Positions 1 to 5,860 of a stretch of 7,614 bases of DNA are shown here, in pieces (the first letter of the stretch is position 1; each line of letters opens with the position of its first letter). The stretch lies in the NCBI GenBank assembly GCA_964522445.1, contig CAZFUY010000119.1, positions 1 to 7,614 of the forward strand, in the 5' to 3' direction. Both the position numbers and the translations under genes were made by a program. Origin of the DNA: CAZFUY01 sp964522445 (GTDB lineage Bacteria > Pseudomonadota > Gammaproteobacteria > SZUA-229). The notes below the pieces were generated by a model. It was not told the DNA's origin and ran no database searches. It was given only the letters and a program-made list of their open reading frames with translations.

Positions 1-73
1 CGGTAGTTCAGCTGGTTAGAATGCCGGCCTGTCACGCCGGAGGTCGCGGGTTCGAGTCCCGTCCGGTCCGCCA
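1..73 (+). tRNA. tRNA-Asp (anticodon GUC), 5' end cut by window edge
   Basis: The sequence folds as a tRNA. The D-arm begins TAGTTCAGCTGGTTAGAAT, the anticodon stem-loop is GCCGGCCTGTCACGCCGG with anticodon GTC, the T-arm contains GGTTCGAGTCCC, and the gene ends with an encoded CCA (71-73) after discriminator G70. The 3' acceptor strand (63-69, CCGGTCC) requires a 5' strand GGACCGG. Only the last three bases (CGG) are present, so four bases lie outside the window and the full gene would be 77 nt. It decodes Asp codons GAC/GAU. Confidence 0.97.
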
Positions 74-126
74 TATCCAATAAAAAGGCCCCGCAGCGAA
101 AGCTGCGGGGCCTTTTTATTGGATAT
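73..126 (+). terminator. Bidirectional terminator with 25-bp perfect stem after tRNA-Asp
   Basis: Positions 73-97 pair perfectly with 102-126 around a GAAA tetraloop (98-101). The core GGCCCCGCAGC/GCTGCGGGGCC is flanked by five A on the left and five T on the right, so it can terminate transcription in both directions. The stem continues for nine more base pairs beyond the A/T tracts and starts at the last A of the tRNA CCA end. It ends the tRNA transcript, and on the other strand it could block incoming transcription. Confidence 0.93.
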
Positions 127-371
127 GATGATCTGGAGGGTTTTGATGATAACTAGCCGTGAAGTGAATGCTTGCAGGTTGGGTCATATGAGTATGCGGG
201 TGATTGAGCAGGGAAACCCGAATAATCATGCATTAAGCCATTCATGCTCTTATGTGTAACTAGAAACTGCAGCTTTTGCTGTAGGGTACTTTGTATTTGC
301 GTATTTATATTAATTAAAAAACAGCCCGAACCAGTACAGGCGATTAACAAAACTATGTCAAAATAGCGGAT
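127..371. other. Intergenic region, no supported gene
   Basis: This stretch separates the tRNA terminator from the small gene at 372. A minus-strand open frame (153-350) begins only with TTG and has no recognisable domain, so I do not call it. An AT-rich segment (about 291-316, including TATATT at 306-311) could belong to the promoter of the downstream gene, but no well-spaced -35 box accompanies it. Confidence 0.5.
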
Positions 372-647
372 ATGAAATCACCAGTAGACAAACTCTTAAA
401 AAAACATCAGCAACTTAATCAAAGCGATATGATGAAAGTCAAGTCGCATGTACAGCGTGAGTCAGGCGAGTGGGTAATAAATACGCTGATGATAGATGGT
501 TGTGATGTGGCATTTAAATATAAACGTAAAAAACGTTATAAAGATTTAAAAGGTCAGCGGGTTAATTTAACTTATTACCCGGATGTCGAGAAGGTTGCGG
601 GTATGCAAATAGAAGTTATGAATGTAGTCAGGATAAAAATATCCTGA
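372..647 (+). CDS. Small conserved hypothetical protein (91 aa)
   Basis: The 91-residue protein has no signal peptide or membrane segment and is rich in Lys (for example KLLKKH near residue 8 and KYKRKKRYKDLKGQ around 49-62). After a short charged N-terminal helix, the rest reads as alternating beta-strand-like segments: GEWVINTLMIDG, VAFKYKR, RVNLTYYPDV, MQIEVMNVVRIKIS. The clean codon usage and strand pattern suggest a real gene, and it resembles small uncharacterised proteins of gammaproteobacteria, from memory only. The ATG lacks a strong Shine-Dalgarno sequence (GCGGAT is the nearest). It converges with the lipoprotein gene, with only two bases between the stop codons and no terminator. 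The function is unknown. Confidence 0.75.
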   Translation: MKSPVDKLLKKHQQLNQSDMMKVKSHVQRESGEWVINTLMIDGCDVAFKYKRKKRYKDLKGQRVNLTYYPDVEKVAGMQIEVMNVVRIKIS

Positions 648-649
648 AA

Positions 650-1720
650 TTACTGGCTTTGTTCCAGACTCTGAATTTTTTTACTGACTTTTTCAGCGCG
701 ATTAATGAGTTGAATAACTTCAGTATTTTTCGGGTCGAGTAATATTGCTTGCTGCCATACTGCTAGTGCCTCATCTATCATTTTTTTGCTGTAGAGCTCT
801 TTTCCCCTGTTTATTCTATTTTCTGTCATGGTTTTAATTTCACTGTTTAATGAATCTAGAAGCATTTTCGACTTTTTATGCGATGGGTTCAGTGCCAGCA
901 TTGTTGTAAGGTGAGTGCGCGCTAAGTTATATTCCTGTTTGTTATATGCAGCATGATATGCTGCCAGTGATTTAGTATTGCTTTTAAGAGTTGATTTTTT
1001 TATCAGCTGTTTATTTATTTGAGTAACCCACTGTTGCTTCTGCTCGGTAGGCTCAAGTTTATTAGATAAGGAATAGCAGTCACTAGCTAATAAATACTGT
1101 TCGTTATTTTTAGCCTGATCGCCGCATAGTTTCAGTTGATGTGCTACGTGTAATCTGTCTTTTTCATAATCAGTTATATCAAGCTGAGCGCCGTAATCAT
1201 CAGGAATAAGTTGAAATAATTTTTCATATATTTTTTTATAAGAAATGAGCGCACTGGCACGTTGCATAAGCATGTCTTTTTGGAGCGAATTTATCTGTTT
1301 GTCTCGTTCGCTAAGAAGGCCCTGTCTTTCCAGGCTGAGTCTTGGCTCGTGGTTGATTTTGGTTAAGGCATTATCGTATGTGTCTAATGCCAGTTGCCAG
1401 TTTTTGCTTTGTTTATGTTTTTGTGCTGTTTCTGAGGCGTTTTCTATAAACTGATTTTTTTTGTTTTCGATTTCAGGTTTTCGATCAAGAATGAACTGAT
1501 ATTTATTGGTGGTATTATCATTGTTGCTTTTGTCGGAGATGGTGTTTGATGATATTTTATTAAAAGCATATTGTATTTCATCATACTCATTTTCAGTCAG
1601 CCACTGATCGATGTTTTTATTGAGTGCTTCTGGTTTGGCTTTAAACAGGGCGCATGAAGATAGTGCTAAACAACACAGCAGAAATAAAAAAACCGGACGA
1701 GAGTAAAAAGATTGAATCAA
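650..1720 (-). CDS. Outer-membrane-type lipoprotein with TPR-like helical repeats
   Basis: The 356-aa product has a lipoprotein signal peptide: positively charged start, hydrophobic core VFLFLLCCLAL and lipobox LSSC with lipidated Cys23, followed by Ala, so there is no Asp+2 inner-membrane retention signal. The mature part is almost entirely helical, with TPR-like helix pairs at about residues 93-126, 196-225, 252-280 and, clearest, 302-335 (GKELYSKKMIDEALAVWQQA then LLDPKN). Such proteins are usually protein-interaction scaffolds at the periplasmic face. The start must be TTG at 1720, because the first ATG (near residue 150) would lose the signal peptide. The TTG overlaps the TGA of the cyclase gene (TTGA, 1717-1720), so translation is probably coupled, with a GGA a few bases upstream as ribosome site. 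I infer that it works with the cyclase; the exact role is unknown. Confidence 0.88.
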   Translation of the reverse strand: MIQSFYSRPVFLFLLCCLALSSCALFKAKPEALNKNIDQWLTENEYDEIQYAFNKISSNTISDKSNNDNTTNKYQFILDRKPEIENKKNQFIENASETAQKHKQSKNWQLALDTYDNALTKINHEPRLSLERQGLLSERDKQINSLQKDMLMQRASALISYKKIYEKLFQLIPDDYGAQLDITDYEKDRLHVAHQLKLCGDQAKNNEQYLLASDCYSLSNKLEPTEQKQQWVTQINKQLIKKSTLKSNTKSLAAYHAAYNKQEYNLARTHLTTMLALNPSHKKSKMLLDSLNSEIKTMTENRINRGKELYSKKMIDEALAVWQQAILLDPKNTEVIQLINRAEKVSKKIQSLEQSQ

Positions 1721-3207
1721 TTAGGATTTCCATCAGCATCGTACAATATTTCAAAAATTTGTTGCCGCATCACTTTTTGATTTTCAAGTGAAGTATTATT
1801 GACTAACCAGGTCGAAACAGGTTTTTGTTTGCCGCGTACACGAATCACCTTATATTTTTGAGCCAGTATATGCCTGGATATATCATCCTGATTAAACAGT
1901 TCTTCAAGAATGATAATTTGGTTGCTTTCAGCAATGCTGGCTAAACGCGAAGCGATATTAACCGGGTCACCGATCACGGTGTATTCCATACGATCACTAG
2001 AGCCAAGATTACCTGCTACCATCACGCCACTATTTACACCTGTTTTAAAATGAATAGGAATTTTATTTTGCTTTATACGAATATCATTTAGTTGAGTAAC
2101 TAATTCTCGAATCATAACAGCGCAATTAATTGCATTTATGCTGTGTGTGTCAGAAAAGTCTGGAACACCAAATACAATCATAGCACAATCACCCATAAAC
2201 TTATCTATATGGCCGTTATGTAATTGGGCAATGGTTGAAATGTGTGTGAAATATTCATTGAGAATGTGTGTCACTTCTTGTGGTGGTATTTTTTCTGAGA
2301 TGCTGGTGAACCCTACGATGTCAGCAAATAAAACGGAAGCGTTTACATGTTTACCGCCGAGTTGAACGTCATCCAGATTTTGTAAAACTTTTTTTGCAAC
2401 ATTGCTGGAGACATAACGAGAGAAAATGTCTTCAACCTGTGATTTTTGTAGTAAGCCATGTGCCATTTGGTTAAAGGCGCAGGCAAGTTCACCAATTTCA
2501 TCATTGCGGCGTTCATTTAGGCGATATTTGAAATCACCGGCTCCTATTGCTTTACTGGCATCAACTAAGTTGTGGATGGGTTGAGACAGGTGTCGACTCA
2601 TAATAAACGCTAGTAAAATGGCAATGATAGTCATAACGATTGTGGTTAGGATAATTATATAGCGTGAGTCTTCTAGTGATTGCTGCATTTGTTGCTTGCT
2701 AAAAGTAATTATTATGTGGCCAGCAATAAGTTGTTTAAATTTGATCGGACTATCAAAACATATTAATTGCTTAGTGGTATTGTTGTTCGAGTTCCATTCA
2801 AAAATATGTGCAGATTTTTTATTATTGAGTTGATGCTGAATAAAGTCTATAGAAGGTGTCATGCCATTTTTAACAATGGTCTCATTTTGATCTGAAATAA
2901 CAATAGCGCCTTTAATTAGATTATAATCAACTAAATTGTTAACCAGTGTTTGTAAGCCAAGATTATCATCAGAAAGAACCATTTCAGATGCACTATTGGC
3001 AACTTGTTTGACGATAGCTGAGCCCATATCATTTATTTGTTGAGTTAAAACATTTTTCTGGTTTTCCAGAATGATAAAGCCGAGTGCAGACATGCCGCTG
3101 ACGATTAGAAGTGTAATGGCGAGTGCGAGTTTAATCGTGATTGGGATTCTCAATTTGAAATGAGATATCTTGTTTATGGCAGGTGTTAGTTTAGAAAATA
3201 GATCCAA
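1717..3207 (-). CDS. Membrane-bound class III (IIIb-type) adenylate cyclase with HAMP domain
   Basis: This 496-aa protein would make cAMP from ATP at the inner membrane. Order: TM1 about 25-47; a periplasmic sensor of about 135 residues (48-182) resembling a single Cache/PDC-type domain; TM2 about 183-203; HAMP about 204-256 (SQPIHNLVDASKAIGAGDFKY, DEIGELACAFNQM); then a class III cyclase domain from about 287 to 470. The catalytic residues are all visible: metal-binding D296 in FADIVGFTSISE and D340 in KFMGD; K336 for adenine recognition; T410 in EYTVIGDP, where class IIIa enzymes have Asp; N417 and R421 in VNIASRL for the transition state. The Lys/Thr pair points to ATP as substrate and to class IIIb, which includes bicarbonate-responsive cyclases. 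The start is TTG at 3207 with a good AGAAGAG ribosome site; the upstream frame soon reaches a stop and no early ATG exists. It is the first gene of an operon with the lipoprotein. Confidence 0.95.
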   Translation of the reverse strand: MDLFSKLTPAINKISHFKLRIPITIKLALAITLLIVSGMSALGFIILENQKNVLTQQINDMGSAIVKQVANSASEMVLSDDNLGLQTLVNNLVDYNLIKGAIVISDQNETIVKNGMTPSIDFIQHQLNNKKSAHIFEWNSNNNTTKQLICFDSPIKFKQLIAGHIIITFSKQQMQQSLEDSRYIIILTTIVMTIIAILLAFIMSRHLSQPIHNLVDASKAIGAGDFKYRLNERRNDEIGELACAFNQMAHGLLQKSQVEDIFSRYVSSNVAKKVLQNLDDVQLGGKHVNASVLFADIVGFTSISEKIPPQEVTHILNEYFTHISTIAQLHNGHIDKFMGDCAMIVFGVPDFSDTHSINAINCAVMIRELVTQLNDIRIKQNKIPIHFKTGVNSGVMVAGNLGSSDRMEYTVIGDPVNIASRLASIAESNQIIILEELFNQDDISRHILAQKYKVIRVRGKQKPVSTWLVNNTSLENQKVMRQQIFEILYDADGNPN

Positions 3208-3497
3208 ATCGCACTCTTCTTATTGTCTTAGATTCATTCAGCCGTAAATAATAACATGATCAGTGTGGCTTAGGTTATTAAGCATTAAATTTGCTGAATT
3301 TAAACAAATGAGAAAAAATAAATATTTTTTTGAACTATTTGTAAAAGCCTGCGTCTTAATGTTTGCAAGCCAGCAATGTTGGGCAGGGACGACATATTCT
3401 CTCTGCCCTTTTTTTGTGCATCAATAAATGCTTCTCACAGTTTACGACTATATATGTCTTAAATAGGCGATTAAGTTTTAATAATCGTAAACATGCT
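3208..3497. other. Intergenic region upstream of the cyclase gene
   Basis: This very AT-rich stretch must carry the minus-strand promoter of the cyclase operon. A possible -35 TTTACA (reverse strand, about 3338-3343) is followed about 17 bases later by a poor TTTATT, so no promoter is called with confidence. On the plus strand it contains one good terminator (3381-3415). The open frame 3363-3545 runs across that terminator and into the ABC ATPase remnant, and is not a gene in itself. Confidence 0.5.
3381..3415 (+). terminator. Orphan rho-independent terminator, plus strand
   Basis: GGGCAGGGA (3381-3389) pairs with TCTCTGCCC (3400-3408) in a nine-base-pair stem with one G-U wobble, followed immediately by seven T (3409-3415). 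On the reverse strand the stem is not followed by a T tract, so it acts only on plus-strand transcripts. No plus-strand gene lies between it and the divergently placed cyclase gene, so the transcript it ends is unknown. It may be a small RNA or a remnant of a lost gene. Confidence 0.65.
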
Positions 3498-4086
3498 ATA
3501 CGGCCGATAATTCAGGCAAATCAATTACATAAACAATTTAAATAGCTTATAGCCGTTAATGGTGTGAGCTTTAATGTGCATCCGGATATTTGTTTTGGTC
3601 TACTCGGGTTGCAAAACGACAACGGTTGAAATGCTTGAAGGTGTAAGCAGGCAGATAGTGGAACGATAAAGTATAGGGGTAAACCCTTGAGTGGTGAGTT
3701 AAAAAATAATGCAGGTATTATGTTTAAGTCTACTGCCTTGCAGAGTGATACCACGGCGCAGGAATCGCTGGAGTTGTTTCAACAGATGTATTTGCAGAAA
3801 ATAATTATAGATTGCGCATAAGAAAACTTTTTACATCCGGACCCAATCCATTGGTCCGTCATAATTTCAGGCAGCTAATTCATAAAATTAAAAAGCAGAA
3901 TAAAATAATTGTTCTACACATATTATATGGATGAAGCATATGAATTGTGTGATGAAATTATCATTATGGATCATGGGAAAATAATTTTGCAGGAACGCCA
4001 GAGAATTATTTGCAAAACATTTTAATGATGTCATCGTGCAAATTCTCGCATCGGCAGAGGCTGCCGCATTAAACTTTAAGCGGTAA
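3498..4086 (+). pseudogene. Decayed ABC-2 type transporter ATPase (NatA/CcmA-like)
   Basis: Fragments of one ABC ATPase appear in order but in shifting frames. IIQANQLHKQFK is followed by an in-frame TAG (3543-3545), then AVNGVSFNVHP and FGLLG. The Walker A loop has lost a net 11 bases (only TTGC remains at 3609-3612 before KTTTVEMLEGV). Next come YRGKPLSGELKNNAGIMF and TAQESLELFQQMY (3672-3790), then after 3818 an abrupt jump to GPNPLVRHNFRQLIHKIKKQ (from 3839), which corresponds to the D-loop (GLDP) and what follows. About 60 residues containing the LSGGQ signature and Walker B are missing. MDEAYELCDEIIIMDHGK (from 3927) follows the damaged H-loop, and after another frameshift ELFAKHFNDVIVQI ends at TAA 4084-4086. 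It once drove an exporter together with the next remnant and cannot be functional now. Confidence 0.9.
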
Positions 4087-4098
4087 GGGGTTGAGGCA

Positions 4099-4572
4099 AT
4101 GACGTGGTAGCGTTTTGTTAGTGACCTTAAAGCGCGTGATAGAAATGTGCTGTATATAAATATGATGTTCAGTGCATTATTTGGTTTGGGTTATATCGGG
4201 GTTCGTTATCGTAAAAATGGTGTTTTATAACGTTTAAAAGTAACGTCATTAACGGCGTTAGAGCTTTTATCTGCTCAAGTTGCATCCCGGTTATGGTTGA
4301 TTATGGTGATTAGCATTACGGTCTATATTGACTGCCATCTGTTAATTGGCTTGATGATGCGCGGCAGTTTTCCCCTAACCCACATAACGCAGGTGGCACG
4401 TGATATAATGATAAACGGTGTCAGTTTAATGGTGATTATGTCTCATTTGCTGGCATTGCTCACGATGAGTATTATTTTTTACTGCTTGGAGTGTGATTAT
4501 TCCGAAGGGAGTCGTCAGCTGATACTCTCCCTGATATTCCCCCCCCCGGGAATGATAAGCAGGTTTTATTGA
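4099..4572 (+). pseudogene. Decayed ABC-2 type permease, partner of the ATPase remnant
   Basis: From ATG 4099, 13 bases after the ATPase remnant, one frame reads as an ABC-2 permease interrupted by TAG (4108-4110) and TAA (4228-4230). Between and after these lie GLGYIGVRYRKNGVL, RLKVTSLTALELLSAQVASR and hydrophobic stretches that look like permease helices (LWLIMVISITVYI, SLMVIMSHLLALLTMSIIFYC). The N-terminal half is shortened, and the end after LSLIFPPPGM is truncated near a run of nine C (about 4539-4547), a typical slippage site. The open frame from 4297 is the longest intact piece of this gene, not a separate gene. The operon order ATPase-permease is that of NatAB-type exporters; the former substrate cannot be told. 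Confidence 0.85.
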
Positions 4573-4581
4573 GGTTTTAAC

Positions 4582-4986
4582 ATGTTTCATTTAAGTGAAG
4601 AGCGACAAATCCTGCTAACCCAGAAAATCATGGAAAGTCTTGATGACTGGGGCTTATGTGCCGCCGACCAGGTGGTTGTTCTGAATTTACCAGAAGGCAC
4701 CCGAACTCGTAAATTACGGGCATTTCATGAAGATACGCCATTGCCTAAAGACGATAATGTGGAATTCAGAGCGGTACGTATCCTGGGTATTATTGACGCG
4801 TTGCGCACCACTTATCCGAAGAATGAGACGATGGGTGCACGCTGGATGAGAAAGCCACATCGGCGTTTTCAAAATCGTCCGCCGTTGCAGTTGCTGGTTG
4901 AAGAAGGTAATACTGGAATGGATACGGTGTTGGCGGAATTAGATTGTTCTTATGCATGGGAGCTAAGTGGCTCTCTGGCCCGCTAA
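4582..4986 (+). CDS. Solitary Xre/MbcA/ParS-family (DUF2384) antitoxin-like protein
   Basis: The 134-aa protein has an N-terminal helical, Xre-like part (residues 4-80, with DDWGLCAADQVVVLNLPEGT as the probable helix-turn-helix area) and a C-terminal DUF2384 toxin-binding part with the typical order RWMRKPHRRF (87-96), NRPPLQLLVEEG (98-109) and AELDCSYAWELSG. Family members pair with RES-domain toxins that attack NAD+, bind the toxin and repress their own operon. Here no RES gene follows; repeats begin right at the stop codon (TAA 4984-4986). The length and the LDCSYAW ending match my recollection of stand-alone gammaproteobacterial members, so the gene looks full length. A good GAGG ribosome site (4571-4574) lies in the tail of the permease remnant. 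It could be an orphan antitoxin or a regulator; family assignment fairly sure, role uncertain. Confidence 0.82.
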   Translation: MFHLSEERQILLTQKIMESLDDWGLCAADQVVVLNLPEGTRTRKLRAFHEDTPLPKDDNVEFRAVRILGIIDALRTTYPKNETMGARWMRKPHRRFQNRPPLQLLVEEGNTGMDTVLAELDCSYAWELSGSLAR

Positions 4987-5105
4987 GCACTCAGTTTACC
5001 TCTGTAAGGCGGCAGCTCTTCGTTGGAAAATGCGCACTTACAGTAGTAAGCTTACATTTACCGCCTTGACCTGCCGCCTTACAGAGGCAAGCTGAGTGCT
5101 TAGCG
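4981..5105. repeat. Long inverted repeat at the head of the array (35-bp arms)
   Basis: The arms 4981-5015 and 5071-5105 are complementary except for two positions and enclose 55 nt that align with the linkers of the later direct units. The transcript of the antitoxin gene would end inside this structure, so it could protect or process the 3' end, although no T tract follows and it is not a standard terminator. The outer boxes read CGCTAAGC and GCTTAGCG. Confidence 0.8.
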
Positions 5106-5475
5106 CTAGTCACCGGCTCTTTGTCAGGAAATGGACGCTTACCGTCGTTAGCTCATATTTTTCCCCTTGACCTGCCGCCTTACAGAGGCAAGCTGAGTGC
5201 TTAGCGCTAATCATCAGCACTTGATTGGAAGTGGATACTTAGCCGTCGTCAGCTCACCTTTTCCGCCTTGATCTGTCGCCTTACAGAGGTAAGCTGAGTG
5301 CTTAGCGCTAATCATCAGCACTTGATTGGAAGTGGATACTTAGCCGTCGTCAGCTCACCTTTTTCACCTTGATCTGCTGTCTTACAGAGGCCAGCTGAAT
5401 GCTTAGGGCTCTTACCGCTATAGACTCTCGTTTTCACCCTAATCTGTCGTTATTCAGAATAAATTTAAGCGTTTA
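4981..5475. repeat. Repeat array: 101-bp direct repeats headed by an inverted copy
   Basis: A core containing CTTACAGAGG recurs at 5078, 5179, 5280 and 5381, exactly 101 bp apart. Positions 5064-5108 equal 5165-5209 (45 of 45), and 5190-5262 equal 5291-5363 (73 of 73), so the central units are recent duplications. The fourth core (5363-5408) is diverged and a fifth trace (about 5440-5475) is shorter and heavily decayed. The first copy (4981-5015) is inverted: its reverse complement matches 5071-5105 at 33 of 35 positions, and these arms could form a hairpin with a 55-nt loop. The linkers are also related in sequence, and units contain the palindrome TTAGCGCTAA. I see no open reading frame, transposase or tRNA-like fold. 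The inverted copy supplies the stop codon of the antitoxin gene. Confidence 0.9.
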
Positions 5476-5494
5476 GCTATTGGTTATTTGAGCA

Positions 5495-5535
5495 CGGGGT
5501 AACACCGTTAATCATGTATTAACGGTGTTACCCCG
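5495..5535. repeat. 18-bp perfect palindrome with 5-nt loop
   Basis: Positions 5495-5512 (CGGGGTAACACCGTTAAT) are perfectly complementary to 5518-5535, with loop CATGT. There is no run of T on either side, so classical rho-independent termination is doubtful. It stands between the repeat array and the tusA-like gene and may be a hairpin that insulates transcription, a protein-binding palindrome or a small dispersed repeat. Confidence 0.85.
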
Positions 5536-5604
5536 GTTTGCTTGCCGAAGGCTCAGTTTAATTTCTTTTATGGCGCAGATGGTCGTTTTCATTTATTCTT
5601 TAGG

Positions 5605-5610
5605 CATAAT
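5605..5610 (+). promoter_or_regulatory. Possible -10 box (CATAAT) before the tusA-like gene
   Basis: CATAAT differs from the sigma-70 consensus at one position and lies 20 bases before the ATG at 5630. The expected -35 site (around 5582-5587, GTCGTT) is poor, so the promoter call is weak. Confidence 0.3.
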
Positions 5611-5629
5611 TCAAATAAAGAGATTCGCA

Positions 5630-5860
5630 ATGCTGGAATATCAATATGAACTGGATGCGACTAATGACACCTGCCCGCAACCGGTTATGAAAACTAAACA
5701 ATTATTAAAGCAGATGAGCCCCGGAGAGGTGTTGCATGTGATGGCAACGGACCCTTTGGCGGAGCAGGATATTAATATGTTGATTGCTGCAGTTAGTGAT
5801 AAGTTAATAGAGAACAGTCATGATGACGGGGTGTATCATTTTTATATCCAGAAAAATTAA
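5630..5860 (+). CDS. tusA: TusA-family sulfur carrier protein
   Basis: The 76-aa protein has the small TusA/YedF/YeeD fold signature: LDATNDTCPQPVMKTKQ with the sulfur-accepting Cys15 in the CPxP motif (C15-P16-Q17-P18), then MSPGEVLHVMATDPLAEQDI, the usual strand-loop-helix of the family. Proteins of this type pass persulfide sulfur from cysteine desulfurase to tRNA thiolation (TusBCD), or in sulfur oxidisers to the rhodanese/Hdr or DsrEFH route. No such partners are in the window, so the pathway is open. I chose ATG 5630, with AAAGAG upstream; the frame is open back to 5525, but that would begin inside the palindrome and add 35 residues the family lacks. The stop codon overlaps that of the convergent dehydratase gene. 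Confidence 0.88.
   Translation: MLEYQYELDATNDTCPQPVMKTKQLLKQMSPGEVLHVMATDPLAEQDINMLIAAVSDKLIENSHDDGVYHFYIQKN

Noticed and set aside
1..126. tRNA-Asp as the attachment site of an integrated element
   Set aside because: I found no second copy of the tRNA 3' end and no integrase gene in the window.
153..350. Minus-strand 65-codon open frame with several Cys
   Set aside because: It begins only with TTG, has no ribosome site or recognisable domain, and its composition looks like intergenic sequence.
1245..1454. Plus-strand frame inside the lipoprotein gene
   Set aside because: It is antisense to a well-supported coding region.
2138..2365. Plus-strand frame inside the cyclase gene
   Set aside because: It lies opposite the conserved catalytic domain and is a shadow of it.
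3521..3754. Minus-strand frame over the ATPase remnant
   Set aside because: The plus strand clearly carries the ABC ATPase fragments, so this is antisense noise.
4297..4572. Apparent small membrane protein of 91 residues
   Set aside because: It is in frame with the permease remnant that begins at 4099 and is simply its longest piece without a stop.
4790..4990. Minus-strand frame over the antitoxin-like gene
   Set aside because: It lies opposite the DUF2384 region and has no domain of its own.
4981..5105. Integron attC site after the antitoxin-like gene
   Set aside because: The arms pair like an attC, but the outer boxes (CGCTAAGC/GCTTAGCG) lack the RYYYAAC/GTTRRRY core sites, and no integrase or cassettes follow.
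5064..5408. CRISPR array
   Set aside because: The 101-bp period is too long, the linkers between cores are themselves related or identical rather than unique spacers, and there are no cas genes.
5525..5629. Longer N-terminus for the tusA-like gene
   Set aside because: The extension would start inside the palindrome, has no ribosome site and adds residues not found in TusA proteins.
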